From contig OY992536.1 of the NCBI GenBank assembly GCA_963921195.1, positions 98,171,550 through 98,235,549 of the forward strand: a stretch of 64,000 bases of DNA, written 5' to 3'. Below are positions 33,801 to 44,589 of the stretch, piece by piece (position 1 is the stretch's first letter; every line of letters starts with the position of its first letter). The position numbers and the translations under genes are program-made. Source of the DNA: Pegoplata infirma. Its lineage: Eukaryota; Arthropoda; Insecta; Diptera; Anthomyiidae. The notes under the pieces were generated by a model, which was not told where the DNA came from, made no database searches, and worked only from the letters and a program-made list of their open reading frames with translations.

Positions 33801-34945
33801 CTAGATTTAACGAGCAGTACTTAAGTTTAAGTAGATACTTACGACGTTTTCCAAGCAAGCAGGACCAAGTTTAAATTAATAAACACTTATTATTGTTTTA
33901 AAATATAGCCTTAGAAAATATTGCCTGAGAAAACATTGAAATGGCCCAATATGCTTCAATACCCTCGTAGTTTACATAATTGTGGTTTTCACATTTCAGA
34001 TTTATTTCATTTTACAAAAAAAAATCAATAATTTTTTTTTTTCGAAAATAACCAAAAATTTTTTTTTTCAAAATCAATTCTTACTTATTTTTTTTTTTTT
34101 AAATTCAACAAAAATTACAATCGCAAAAATAAAGTGTTTTTGCACTCAAATTCATTTATTTTCAAAATGTTTTGGGTATTGTAGAGGATATTTATAGATT
34201 GTAATGTATTGCTTTTAACTTAATTCCTGCTTATATTAATATAAAACAAAAGACTTAAGAAACAAACTTACATAAATTCTCTATATTCATTAATATGTAA
34301 TGTATGTTCATCAATACATAAACAAATAACATGTTCTATAACAAAAAATCATAAAGTAGAAAGAAAAATGAAAGTTTTTTTTTTTTTTTCATTTCATGTT
34401 TTTTTTTCTCGTTACCAAAATCATAAACTTCAAATTCTAACTGTAATTATAATAAAAAAAAAAACCAAAATCAAGTACTTGAAATATAAATTCAAACTAT
34501 GTCATTATACTAACTAAAGCATGACAAAGTTAAAATAAGTATAATATCTTCTTTTAAATTTTTATGTTGTTTTTGGGGGTAAATAGTATGTATATAATAA
34601 TACTTAGTAATAATGATAACTGCTACTGGTTTTAGGCCAACAACTAAAACAAAAAAAAAAAATGTATTTAAAACAAGAAGAAAATTTCATAAAAGTAGAA
34701 CAATTTTTGAGGTAATAAAAAAAACTTATTAACCATAAAATAAAAAGACATCTGCATACAAGAATGAATTAAAATGCTAAAAAACTAAAAAAAAAAATTC
34801 AAAAAAAGTAGGTGGAACCAACTACATAGTAAGTACTTGCTACTTGAAACACGCACAATATTCTATTACTCGGTGTCAGCTTAAAACTATTAAATAAAAT
34901 ACACCATTTATAAGCACTTTTTTGAGAATATTTTTTACAATTTGA
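33801..34945. other. AT-rich spacer between opposed 35-bp arrays, no gene seen
   Basis: Poly-A/T-rich, without an identifiable gene. It carries 'acaaaagacttaagaaacaaac' near 34246, a short repeat also found near 43800, 47210 and 62900. Confidence 0.45.
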
Positions 34946-37900
34946 AATATATCTCAGAATCTGAGACTTTTTCTATACAAAAAATGTCTCAGAATCTGGA
35001 CATTTTTCTATACGAAAAATGTCTCAGAATCTGAGAATTTTTCTATAGGAAAAATGGCTCAGAATCTGAAAATTTTTCTATAGGAAAAATGTCTCAGAAT
35101 CTGAGACTTTTTCTATAGGAAAAATGTCTCAGAATCTGCGACTTTTTCTATAGGAAAAATGTCTCAGAATCTGAGACTTTCTCTATAGGAAAAATGTCTC
35201 AGAATCTGAGACTTTTTCTATAGGAAAAATGTCTCAGAATCTGAGACTTTTTCTATAGGAAAAATGTCTCAGAATCTGAGACTTTTTCTATAGGAAAAAT
35301 GTCTCAGAATCTGAGACTTTTTCTATAGGAAAAATGTCTCAGAATCTGAGACTTTTTCTATAGGAAAAATGTCTCAGAATCTGAGACTTTTTCTATAGGA
35401 AAAATGTCTCAGAATCTGAGACTTTTTCTATAGGAAAAATGTCTCAGAATCTGAGACTTTTTCTATAGGAAAAATGTCTCAGAATCTGAGACTTTTTCTA
35501 TAGGAAAAATGTCTCAGAATCTGAGACTTTTTCTATAGGACAAATGTCTCAGAATCTGAGACATTTTCTATAGGAAAAATGTCTCAGAATCTGAGACTTT
35601 TTCTATAAGAAAAATGTCTCAGAATCTGAGACTTTTTCTATAAGAAAAATGTCTCAGAATCTGAGACTTTTTCTATAAGAAAAATGTCTCAGAATCTGAG
35701 ACTTTTTCTATAAGAAAAATGTCTCAGAATCTGAGACTTTTTCTATAAGAAAAATGTCTCAGAATCTGAGACTTTTTCTATAAGAAAAATGTTTCAGAAT
35801 CTGAGACTTTTTCTATAAGATAAGTGTCTCAGAATCTGAGACTTTTTCTATAAGAAAAATGTCTCAGAATCTGAGACTTTTTCTATAAGATAAGTGTCTC
35901 AGAATCTGAGACTTTTTCTATAAGAAAAATGTCTCAGAATCTGAGACTTTTTCTATAAGATAAGTGTCTCAGAATCTGAGACTTTTTCTATAAGAAAAAT
36001 GTCTCAGAATCTGAGACTTTTTCTATAAGAAAAATGTCTCAGAATCTGAGACTTTTTCTATAAGAAAAATGTCTCAGAATCTGAGACTTTTTCTATAAGA
36101 AAAATGTCTCAGAATCTGAGACTTTTTCTATAAGAAAAATGTCTCAGAATCTGAGACTTTTTCTATAAGAAAAATGTCTCAGAATCTGAAACTTTTTCTA
36201 TAAGAAAAATGTCTCAGAATCTGAGACTTTTTCTATAAGAAAAATGTCTCAGAATCTGAGATTTTTTCTATAAGAAAAATGTCTCAGAATCTGAGACTTT
36301 TTCTATAAGAAAAATGTCTCAGAATCTGAGACTTTTTCTATAAGAAAAATGTCTCAGAATCTGAGACTTTTTCTATAAGAAAAATGTCTCAGAATCTGAG
36401 ACTTTTTCCATAAGAAAAATGTCTCAGAATCTGAGACTTTTTCTATAAGAAAAATGTCTCAGAATCTGAGACTTTTTCTATAAGAAAAATGTCTCAGAAT
36501 CTGAGACTTTTTCTATAAGAAAAATGTCTCAGAATCTGAGACTTTTTCTATAAGAAAAATGTCTCAGAATCTGAGACTTTTTCTATAAGAAAAATGTCTC
36601 AGAATCTGAGACTTTTTCTATAAGAAAAATGTCTCAGAATCTGAGACTTTTTCTATAAGAAAAATGTCTCAGAATCTGAGACTTTTTCTATAAGAAAAAT
36701 GTCTCAGAATCTGAGACTTTTTCTATAAGAAAAATGTCTCAGAATCTGAGACTTTTTCTATAAGAAAAATGTCTCAGAATCTGAGACTTTTTCTATAAGA
36801 AAAATGTCTCAGAATCTGAGACTTTTTCTATAAGAAAAATGTCTCAGAATCTGAGACTTTTTCTATAAGAAAAATGTCTCAGAATCTGAGACTTTTTCTA
36901 TAAGAAAAATGTCTCAGAATCTGAGACTTTTTCTATAAGAAAATTGTCTCAGAATCTGAGACTTTTTCTATAAGAAAAATGTCTCAGAATCTGAGACTTT
37001 TTCTATAAGAAAATTGTCTCAGAATCTGAGACTTTTTTTTATAAGAAAAATGTCTCAGAATCTGAGACTTTTTTTATAAGAAAAATGTCTCAGAATCTGA
37101 GACTTTTTTTATAAGAAAAATGTCTCAGAATCTGAGACTTTTTTTTATAAGAAAAATGTCTCAGAATCTGAGACTTTTTTTATAAGAAAAATGTCTCAGA
37201 ATCTGAGACTTTTTTTATAAGAAAAATGTCTCAGAATCTGAGACTTTTTCTATAAGAAAAATGTCTCAGAACCTGAGACTTTTTTTATATGAAAAATGTC
37301 TCAGATTCTGATACTTTTTCTATAAGAAAAATATCTCGTAATTTGAGACTTTTTCTATAAGAAAAATGTTTTTGATTCTTTGACTTTTTCTATAAGCAAA
37401 ATGTCTCAGATTGTGAGACTTTTCCTATAAGAAAAATGTCTCAGAATCTGAGACTTTTTCTATAAGAAAAATGTCGCAGAATCTGAGACTTTTTCTATAA
37501 GAAAAATGACTCAGAATCTGAGACTTTTTCTATAAGAAAAATGTCTCAGAATCTGAGACTTTTTCTATAAGAAAAATGTCTCAGAATCTGAGACTTTCTA
37601 TAAGAAAAATGTCTCAGAATCTGAGACTTTTTCTATAAGAAAAATGTCTCAGAATCTGAGACTTTTTCTATAAGAAAAATGTCTCAGAATCTGAGACTTT
37701 TTCTATAAGAAAAATGTCTCAGAATCTGAGACTTTTTCTATAAGAAAAATGTCTCAGAATCTGAGACTTTTTCTATAAGAAAAATGTCTCAGAATCTGAG
37801 ACTTTTTCTATAAGAAAAATGTCTCAGAATCTGAGACTTTTTCTATAAGAAAAATGTCTCAGAATCTGAGACTTTTTCTATAAGAAAAATGTCTCAGAAT

Positions 37901-38345
37901 CTGAGACTTTTTCTATAAGAAAAATGTCTCAGAATCTGAGACTTTTTCTATAAGAAAAATGTCTCAGAATCTGAGACATTTTCTATAGGATAAATGTCTC
38001 AGATTCTGAGACTTTTTCTATAGAATAAATGTCTCAGATTCTGAGACTTTTTCTATAGGAAAAAGTTCTCAAAATCTGAGACTTTTTCTACAAGAAAAAT
38101 ATCTCGTAATATGAGACTTTTTCTATAAGAAAACTGTTTTTGATTCTGTGACTTTTTCTATAGGCAAAATGTTTCAGATTGTGAGCCTTTTTCTTTAAGA
38201 AAAATTTCTCAGATTTTAAGATATTTTCAACATGAAAAATGTCTTAGAATCTAAGAATTTTTCTGTATGAAAAATTTCTTAAAATCTGAGAATTTTTCTA
38301 TATGAAAACTGTCTCAGATTCAAAGAATTTTTCTATACGACAAAG
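34946..38345 (+). repeat. 35-bp palindromic satellite, large homogeneous array
   Basis: Unit of exactly 35 bp: T, then the palindrome GTCTCAGAATCTGAGAC, then TTTTTCTATAAGAAAAA. By length it has close to 97 units. From about 35040 to 35600 the second word is CTATAGG. From 35600 on it is CTATAAG. Three alternating monomers with AAGATAAGTG (35815, 35885, 35955) form a 70-bp dimer. A run with an extended T tract (about 37035-37270) is another local family. Both edges decay. Confidence 0.97.
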
Positions 38346-38845
38346 TTTTCAAAATTGGTATTGAAACATCTCGAATAATTTGAAGAAATTTTGAACGCAA
38401 ATTCGTAAATGGTGTCATTTTTCTGGTAAAACTACCAAAAAATACAAACAATTTGGGTTGTTTAGAAGGAGTTGCTATTTAAAAAAACTATTTTCTTTTG
38501 GAAACTCATTATTATTAATATAAATGAACATAAAACAAAAGTATCTAATGTTTGAGGGCAAGTACTAACTGGTTGGTTGGTTAGTCGTTCGTGGTGGTGG
38601 AGTAAATGAACGGAGTAGTTAAGAAAATTGCATGTGCCAGTTATTTTGCTGCTGATTTTTGTTGACGCTGTTACTTTGTGTTGGTTCCTTTTAGGTATGG
38701 AAGTTGTGGTAAAGCTTGTTTTAAGTATATATTTTAGTTGTTGTAAGTAATGATGAACTTGTTGCTATTAATATTTGATAAAAAATTTTTTTTTGTTGTT
38801 TGTTGTTGTCATTTTCTTTAGTTTTTCTTTTTGCTTATAACTAAC
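38346..38845. other. Apparently unique sequence, no gene seen
   Basis: Includes 'ggttggttggttagtcgttc' and 'ttgttgtttgttgttgtc'. No coding resemblance. Could be host intron. Confidence 0.4.
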
Positions 38846-39536
38846 AAAAAACAAGTCAGAGTGTTAAATTCGGCTGTGCCGAATTTTTTATACTCTTCAA
38901 CTTGCAAAAAAAAAAATCCAGAGGCGTTTTCTATTTTTTTTTTGGGGGGGGGGGTTGGTACTGGTTATTGGGGGGACAAATTTCTTCTCGAAATATATGT
39001 TTAAAAATTCATTCTTATGCTTTTTGCACTAAAGAAATAAATGTTTATCATTGTTTAAACAATTTTTTTAAACCACGCCCAAAAAAGGGGGCGGACCGAA
39101 AAAAAACGACATTTTCTAATCCTCTTGGTCCAAATGCAGGACTTTGAACTTATTGTAGCATAAAAATTTTGAATTTGTTAAACAAAAACACAAAAAATCA
39201 TGTAAAAACGTGATATTTTTCAAGGGTTGGTTTAGTTCTTCAAGGGGAACTTTTTCCCCCTGGTCCGATTTTGCTCATTTGCGAACTTAACCTGCCTAGG
39301 AACATTAGACATATTCGTGCCAAATGTCGGGAGTCTAGCTCTTTTATTTTGGACTGCATCGTATTAACTACATTCGGACAGACAGACGGACGGACGGTCA
39401 TCGCTAAAATGTCTTACAATCGATCACTGATCATAAATATATATACTTTATGGGATCCTAGGCCGATATTTTGATGCGTTACACACGGAATGTCAAAGTG
39501 AGTATACCCCTATACTGTAGTTGAAGGGTACAAAAA
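38846..39536 (+). mobile_element. HINE/mini-me-like element, subfamily C
   Basis: Starts AACAAGTCAGAGTGTTAAAT with hairpin ATTCGGCTGTGCCGAAT, ends 'gttgaagggtacaaaaa'. The GTCY tract is on the minus strand (GACAGACAGACGGACGGACG near 39376). It closely follows the 2280-2957 copy in gene-free content. Reading frames within it are not genes. Confidence 0.65.
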
Positions 39537-39559
39537 TGTAAAAAAAATAAGTTTTTCAG

Positions 39560-39692
39560 AGATTCATAGACTGTCTTAGAATTGATCATCGATCAATATA
39601 CTTTATGGGGTCCCCGACCGATATTTCTATGTGTTACAAACGGAATGACAAAATGAATAGGCCTCCATACTGTGGTTGGAAAGTATAGAAAA
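39560..39692 (+). mobile_element. HINE fragment (3' third)
   Basis: 'catagactgtcttagaattg', 'ggggtccccgaccgatattt' and 'tgtggttggaaagtatagaaa' are the terminal third of a subfamily-C element, without its 5' part. Confidence 0.6.
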
Positions 39693-39846
39693 GGATTGCC
39701 ACCTTATGAAAAAATATTGTCTTTCGGGAAAATCTGAAAAAAGCCGATTCTGATGCACTTTTTCTATGGTAAAATTATCTGATTCTGAGTCATTAGATTA
39801 GAAAAGTTTGGACATTTTTGCTAGAAAAAACTTCTCACTTAATTTC

Positions 39847-40305
39847 GGCATGACCTTAGATTCAAAATTGAGATGGAATGCGCACGTCAAAATGAAAAGC
39901 GTAGAGCTAGAAATTAAATGGAAAAAATTAAAATGGCTATTAGGTAGATCATCAAAGCTAACCGTAGAAAATAAACTATTGGTTTATACCCAAATGCTTA
40001 AACCAGTTTGGATGTATGGTGCACAACTTTGGGGTTGTACCAGTAACAAAAATATTGAAATTATCCAACGTTTTCAAAACAAAGTCTTAAGAAGTATTGT
40101 AAACGCTCCGTGGTTCATCAGGAATTCAGACTTACATCGTGATCTTGGTGTACCAACTGTTAAACATGAAATAGGTTTAATCGCCACCAAACATAATATC
40201 CGACTAAGATGCCATATCAACCCGGAAGCATCATCCCTTGCCGATCTGGCTGAAGTAGAGCGCAGACTTAAAAGAAGGAAGCCCTCTGATCTCATTAATA
40301 ATTAA
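39847..40305 (+). pseudogene. Jockey-clade LINE, C-terminal end of the reverse transcriptase ORF
   Basis: An open frame of 152 codons ending TAA. Landmarks in order are GMTLDSKLRWNAHV, the region after the RT core with WLLGRSSKLTVENKLLVYTQ, LKPVWMYGAQLWGC, IQRFQNKVLRSIVNAPWF, DLGVPTVKHEI and RLKRRKPSDLINN at the end. This is the carboxy-terminal, post-palm part of Jockey-like proteins. RT motifs A-C and the endonuclease lie in the missing 5' portion. An upstream ATG at 39808 extends the frame by 13 residues, but these lie outside the target duplication and are host sequence. There is no promoter and no reason to expect a functional product. Confidence 0.9.
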
Positions 40306-40415
40306 AATGAAATGACGTTTATATTAATTTACTAATTCCTTGAACTAAATTGCTTGTTAGTTTACTATAACTAGTTGCAGTATTAAATAAAAAAAAAAAA
40401 AAAAAAAAAAAAAAA
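39847..40415 (+). mobile_element. 5'-truncated Jockey-type LINE with poly(A) and 10-bp target duplication
   Basis: A 569-bp insertion ending in a long poly(A) (40388-40415), flanked by ACTTAATTTC at 39837-39846 and 40416-40425. 5' truncation, poly(A) and target duplication together are the marks of target-primed reverse transcription. It landed in decayed 35-bp-satellite-like DNA. The perfect duplication and unbroken frame indicate a young copy. Confidence 0.92.
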
Positions 40416-40439
40416 ACTTAATTTCCTTTTCTTTTTCCT

Positions 40440-40765
40440 TTTTATCCATCTTCTCAGACTTTTTTGAAAGAAGAATTATCAGATTTCCCCTATAGAAAAT
40501 TATCAGATTTTTCATATACAAAAATTTCTTAAATTTTTCCTAACTGAAAATTTTTCCTGACTGAAAATTTTTCCTATAAAAAATTTTTTAAATTTTTTCT
40601 ATAAAAAATTGTAATATTTTTAATATAGAAAAATTCGCTAATAATTCCTATAGAAAATTTTTGAAATTTTTCCTAAAGAAAAATTCCCAGTCCAAAAAAA
40701 TGTTCGTATTTTTTCTAAAGAGAAATTTTATTATTCTAAGACTTTACATATAGAAAAATTCAAAA
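40440..40765. repeat. Decayed satellite-like sequence
   Basis: Irregular repeats of TTTTTCCTATAGAAAATT and TCCTAACTGAAAATT words related to the 35-bp family's second palindrome, without regular spacing. Confidence 0.55.
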
Positions 40766-41390
40766 ATTTTGAGTCATTCCGTTTGTAACGCAACGAAATA
40801 TCGGTCGGGGACCCCATAAAGTATATGTATTATAGATCTATGATCGATTCTAAGACTTCTCTAGAATGTCCGTATGCCCGTCCGTCCGTCTGTATAAGAC
40901 ACGATGCAGTCCAAAATCAATGGAATAGACTCGTTAAGTTTGGCAGAAATATGTCTCTTGGTCCAAGGCAGTTTAAGTTCGTAAATGGACAAAATCGGAC
41001 TAGGGGGGAAAAATTCCCCCCTTGAAGAACTTAACTAACCTCTGAAAAACGCCATATTTCACAGGTTTTTTTTGTATTTTTATTAAGCAAATAAAACAAT
41101 TTGATGTCAGAAAAAGTTCAAGGTCCTGCACTTGGACTTATAATAATAAAAATCGTTTTTTTTTTGCCCGCCCCCCTTTTGTGAGCGTGGATATTAAAAA
41201 TGTTTTTAAATAATGATAAAATTGTATTACTTAAACTCAAAAAGCATAATAAATTAATTTTTAAACATTTATCGCATGGGTTTATGTGTCCCCCAATGAC
41301 CCCTACGGACCCCCCTAAAAAAACGCCACTGACATTTTTTTTATATGTTGGAGGGTATTATAGAATTTAACACTCGTACTTGTTTCTTCT
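40766..41390 (-). mobile_element. HINE/mini-me-like element, subfamily C, inverted
   Basis: Reads 'gtcattccgtttgtaacgc', 'ggtcggggaccccataaag', GTCY tract CCCGTCCGTCCGTCTGT (40877-40893) and 'ggaaaaattcccccc', and ends 'aacactcgtacttgttt'. Reverse of the copies at 2280, 38846, 43921 and 49330. Confidence 0.65.
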
Positions 41391-41990
41391 AAAGTTTTAC
41401 TTACCTATAGGAAAATTCGAAAATTATTGCTTTAAAAAATTCTATATTTTTTCCTAAAGAAAAATTTTTAAAATTTCCTTTAGAAAAATTTTGAAATTTT
41501 TTCATATAGAAAAATTCGAATATTGCAAGACATTTTTCCTTTAGAAAAATTTTAAGATTCTCGAAAATTTTTCAGAGAAAAAAATTCTCAGGTTATTTTC
41601 GCTTCTTGCCATTTTTCTTTTTTTCCAAATTTCAAGTTTCGAGCTTCAGTGTTTTGAAATTTTTTTAAGAATTTTTCTATATGCAAATTGTCTCACAATT
41701 AAGAGACAGATCTTGTTTTTTTATAATATTTCCTTTTGATAAAATAATGAAATTTGAATGCTTTTTGTCATTTAGAATTCTGTCCAATAGTATGTTAATT
41801 AGATGTAATATTAGTTTGTTTAAAGTTATTGTTAGGAAAAGTGATTTGTTTGACGGATAATAAAAACTTGAAAAAAGATAAATACTGACATTCTGTCTAT
41901 TTGTCTGTCCTTCCAGCTGACAAAATAGTCTAACTAGTCAATTGGTGTGTTGCCTTAACTTGTTGAAGTAGTAGTTGTGGTGGTAAATTA
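41391..41990. other. Decayed satellite relics then AT-rich sequence
   Basis: 41391-41700 contains scattered TTTCCTTTAGAAAAATTTT words. 41700-41990 shows no gene or clear repeat. Confidence 0.45.
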
Positions 41991-41991
41991 A

Positions 41992-42947
41992 CAAGTAAAA
42001 AAAGTTAAGGTCGGTTTAATCGAATTCATGAATACCCTGCACAATTTGAAAAATATTTTTAGTATTTTTTTTACGTTGTCATTTTTTTAATTTTGTATTT
42101 TAAAATTTTGAATAAGAATTTTTGAGTCAAAATTTTATTTTCAAGTAAAAAAATTGTTTTTTATTTTAATATTTTTTTGAGTGAAAATTTTTTTTTCGAT
42201 GTACAAAAACACTATTTTAAAAAATGTTGTAGCAAAATAATGAATCCTAAAAAATTATAACACCGTCCGACAGCCAACATTTAATATGAACCGGATGATA
42301 TACGACTGTAAGTAGAGATCAAATAAGGTAAAACTGCATTTACAGTGATCCTGTTTCCTTTTAAAAGGAATGCAGATTTTTAAGAGATACATTTTGTAAA
42401 ATATGTTTGAAATATTTGTACTTGTTCTAGGATGACACTGGTGATGGCAAATGAAAAAGGGGGATCTCTTCTAATTTTTACATTTTCTTAATTTGCCATA
42501 TCAGGATAAAAGGATGTAAATAAAATCATTTGAAAAAATATTGAAGGATACATTTTTGAAAGGACGGAACTTACCTCCTTTTTTCTGATATGTAAAAATA
42601 ATAAAATAGGAAAATTAGGGAAGATCATCCCCTTTCATTTGCTATCACTAGTGGCATTCTAGGACAAGTAGAAATATTAAAAAAATAGTTTATAAAATTT
42701 AATCCTCTAAAACTTTAAAGTCCTCTTAAAAGGAAACAGGATCACGAAAAGACAAACTGTAAATGCAGTTTTACTAAATGTAGTCTCTAGTTTTAAACGC
42801 ATACTATCCAGTTCGTGTTTTACGACTTTTTTTATTTTTGTCGGACGGTGTAATTAATGCTGTTTTAAACCGATATTTTTATCAGTTACAAACGGAATGA
42901 TAAACTTCTAAATTTCCTCTATTACCAAGTGGAGGGTATCATAAAAA
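41992..42947. mobile_element. HINE-like element carrying an inserted MITE
   Basis: Begins ACAAGTAAAAAAAGTTAAGG and 'gaataccctgcac', and ends 'ccgatatttttatcagttac', 'aaacggaatgataaac' and 'gtggagggtatcataaaaa'. The centre is replaced by the element at 42261-42850. Ends resemble other HINEs but the interior does not match subfamilies B-D, so the assignment is tentative. Confidence 0.45.
42261..42850. mobile_element. CACCGTCCGACA-ended foldback MITE with TAA duplication
   Basis: 12-bp perfect terminal inverted repeats (CACCGTCCGACA / TGTCGGACGGTG), flanked by TAA on both sides. The arms continue as inverted repeats: 'gtaaaactgcatttacagt' near 42329 against 'actgtaaatgcagttttac' near 42757, and 'gatcctgtttccttttaa' near 42348 against 'ttaaaaggaaacaggatc' near 42726. 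A TWA duplication is typical of PIF/Harbinger. No transposase. Confidence 0.82.
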
Positions 42948-43920
42948 TAGTGCCACAATGTAATACAGCAACAAAAAAAAAAAATAGCACACTCAATAAC
43001 TAACAATCTCATTTGAAACCAGTAAAACTTCATTTGTGTGACTTCTATGTGTCACTAAAGTCAAGTCAACTTAAAATAGCAAAACAACCACATGCTGTTT
43101 TATTTTTTTCTTTTAACTTCTTTAGCCAACAATTTTTTTTTTTACTTGAATATTCCACTCGCACTCTTTTCAAACATAAAAGAGATGCACTTAAATTTTA
43201 CTGCAACATTTTTGTTAAAGACATTATTAAACTACTGCCGGCTGTCTATGGTAATGGTTTAGACAAACTAGAAAAAAAAAACAATTACCGGATTTTCTAG
43301 ACACTCAAAATAATTTCATTATAAATTATGGTGGTCGAGTTTTTATTGGCTACAGGCTAAAATTGATTAATTAAATTTTAAATATTTTGTTATACACAGT
43401 ATTAATAATAGAGGATGTAGTTTAAGGAAGTTAGAGAATTGAAAAAAACATTTTTGTTATTAGAGATTTTGTAGAGATAAAGAATTTAATAGAATTAAGA
43501 TTATAATAAACAACTTTGAGACACTTTTTATGTAAAACTGCTATCAGATTCTTAGGTATTTGTTGTAAAGAACAATAATAAGATTCTGGGACATTTGTCG
43601 ACCTACTATATCAACCGACTTTTTTAAACAGAAAAAATTATATTTTCTGAACAAAAACAAATAATTTATTAACCTTAATCCAAAGATTTAGGAAACAAAC
43701 TTTAAAGAACAAACTAAAGACTTAAGACACAAACATTTCATAATCTTAAGCCAAAGACTTAAAAAACAAACACTTTATTTATCCCAAACAGAAGACTTAG
43801 GACATAAACGTCGTTATATACATGCGTGATTACAAGGGGGCAAACGGGGAAATTTCCCCACCAGACCAAATTTAAAAAAGGAAAAGAAAGAAAAAGGAAA
43901 GAAAAAATAAAGAAAAAGAA
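42948..43920. other. AT-rich sequence with a short dispersed repeat, no gene seen
   Basis: 'ccaaagacttaaaaaacaaac' and 'cagaagacttaggacataaacg' (43680-43812) are variants of a word repeated near 34246, 47205 and 62897. The open frame 43013-43300 shows no family resemblance and is probably chance. Confidence 0.45.
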
Positions 43921-44580
43921 TGAAAACAAGTGAGAGTGTGAAATTCGGCATTGCCGAATCTTTGATATCCTCCAACATGTAAAAAAAATATTAAAAAAAA
44001 ACTTCCAGGGTCGGGCTCTGAAGGGGATGGGGATTTGTTATAATTCCTTCCTCATCGCGATAAATGTTTACTAATTTATTTATCATGCTTTTTTAAATTT
44101 AGTAATACGATTGTTTAATTGTTTTATGATTTTTTTAATTCCACGCCCACAAAAGGGGGCCGCAAAAAACGAAATTTTCTACCCCGTCGGTCTAAGTGCA
44201 CAACATTGAACTTCTTATGACATAAAAAGGATTTATTTGTTTAATAAAAATGCAAAAAAATGCTGTAAATACTGGCATTTTTTTACGAGGTTGCTTTAGT
44301 CTTTTAAGGGGGAACTTTTTTCCCCCTGATCCGATTTCGCCCATTTCCAAACTTAGCCGCCCTATGACCACGAGACACATTCCTGACAATTTGCAGGAAT
44401 TTATCTCTTTTATTTTCGACTGAATCGTGTTTTATACAGACGGACGGACATTCATATAATGACTTACAATCGATTATTGATCAATAATATATATACCTTA
44501 TGGGGTCCCCGACCGATATTTTTATGCGTTACAAACAGATTGACAAAGTTAGTATACGCTGCGGTTGGAGGGTATAAAAA
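43921..44580 (+). mobile_element. HINE/mini-me-like element, subfamily C
   Basis: Starts AACAAGTGAGAGTGTGAAAT, hairpin ATTCGGCATTGCCGAAT, ends 'tgcggttggagggtataaaaa'. A GTCY remnant (CAGACGGACGGACA near 44438) and 'ccgaccgatattttt' are present. Confidence 0.65.
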
Positions 44581-44589
44581 GAAAAGAAG

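Noticed and set aside
34946..38345. CRISPR-like regular array
   Set aside because: There are no unique spacers: the whole 35-bp unit repeats, and the context is eukaryotic.
39808..39846. ATG at 39808 as the true start of the Jockey protein
   Set aside because: The target duplication shows the element begins at 39847, so these 13 codons are flanking host sequence.
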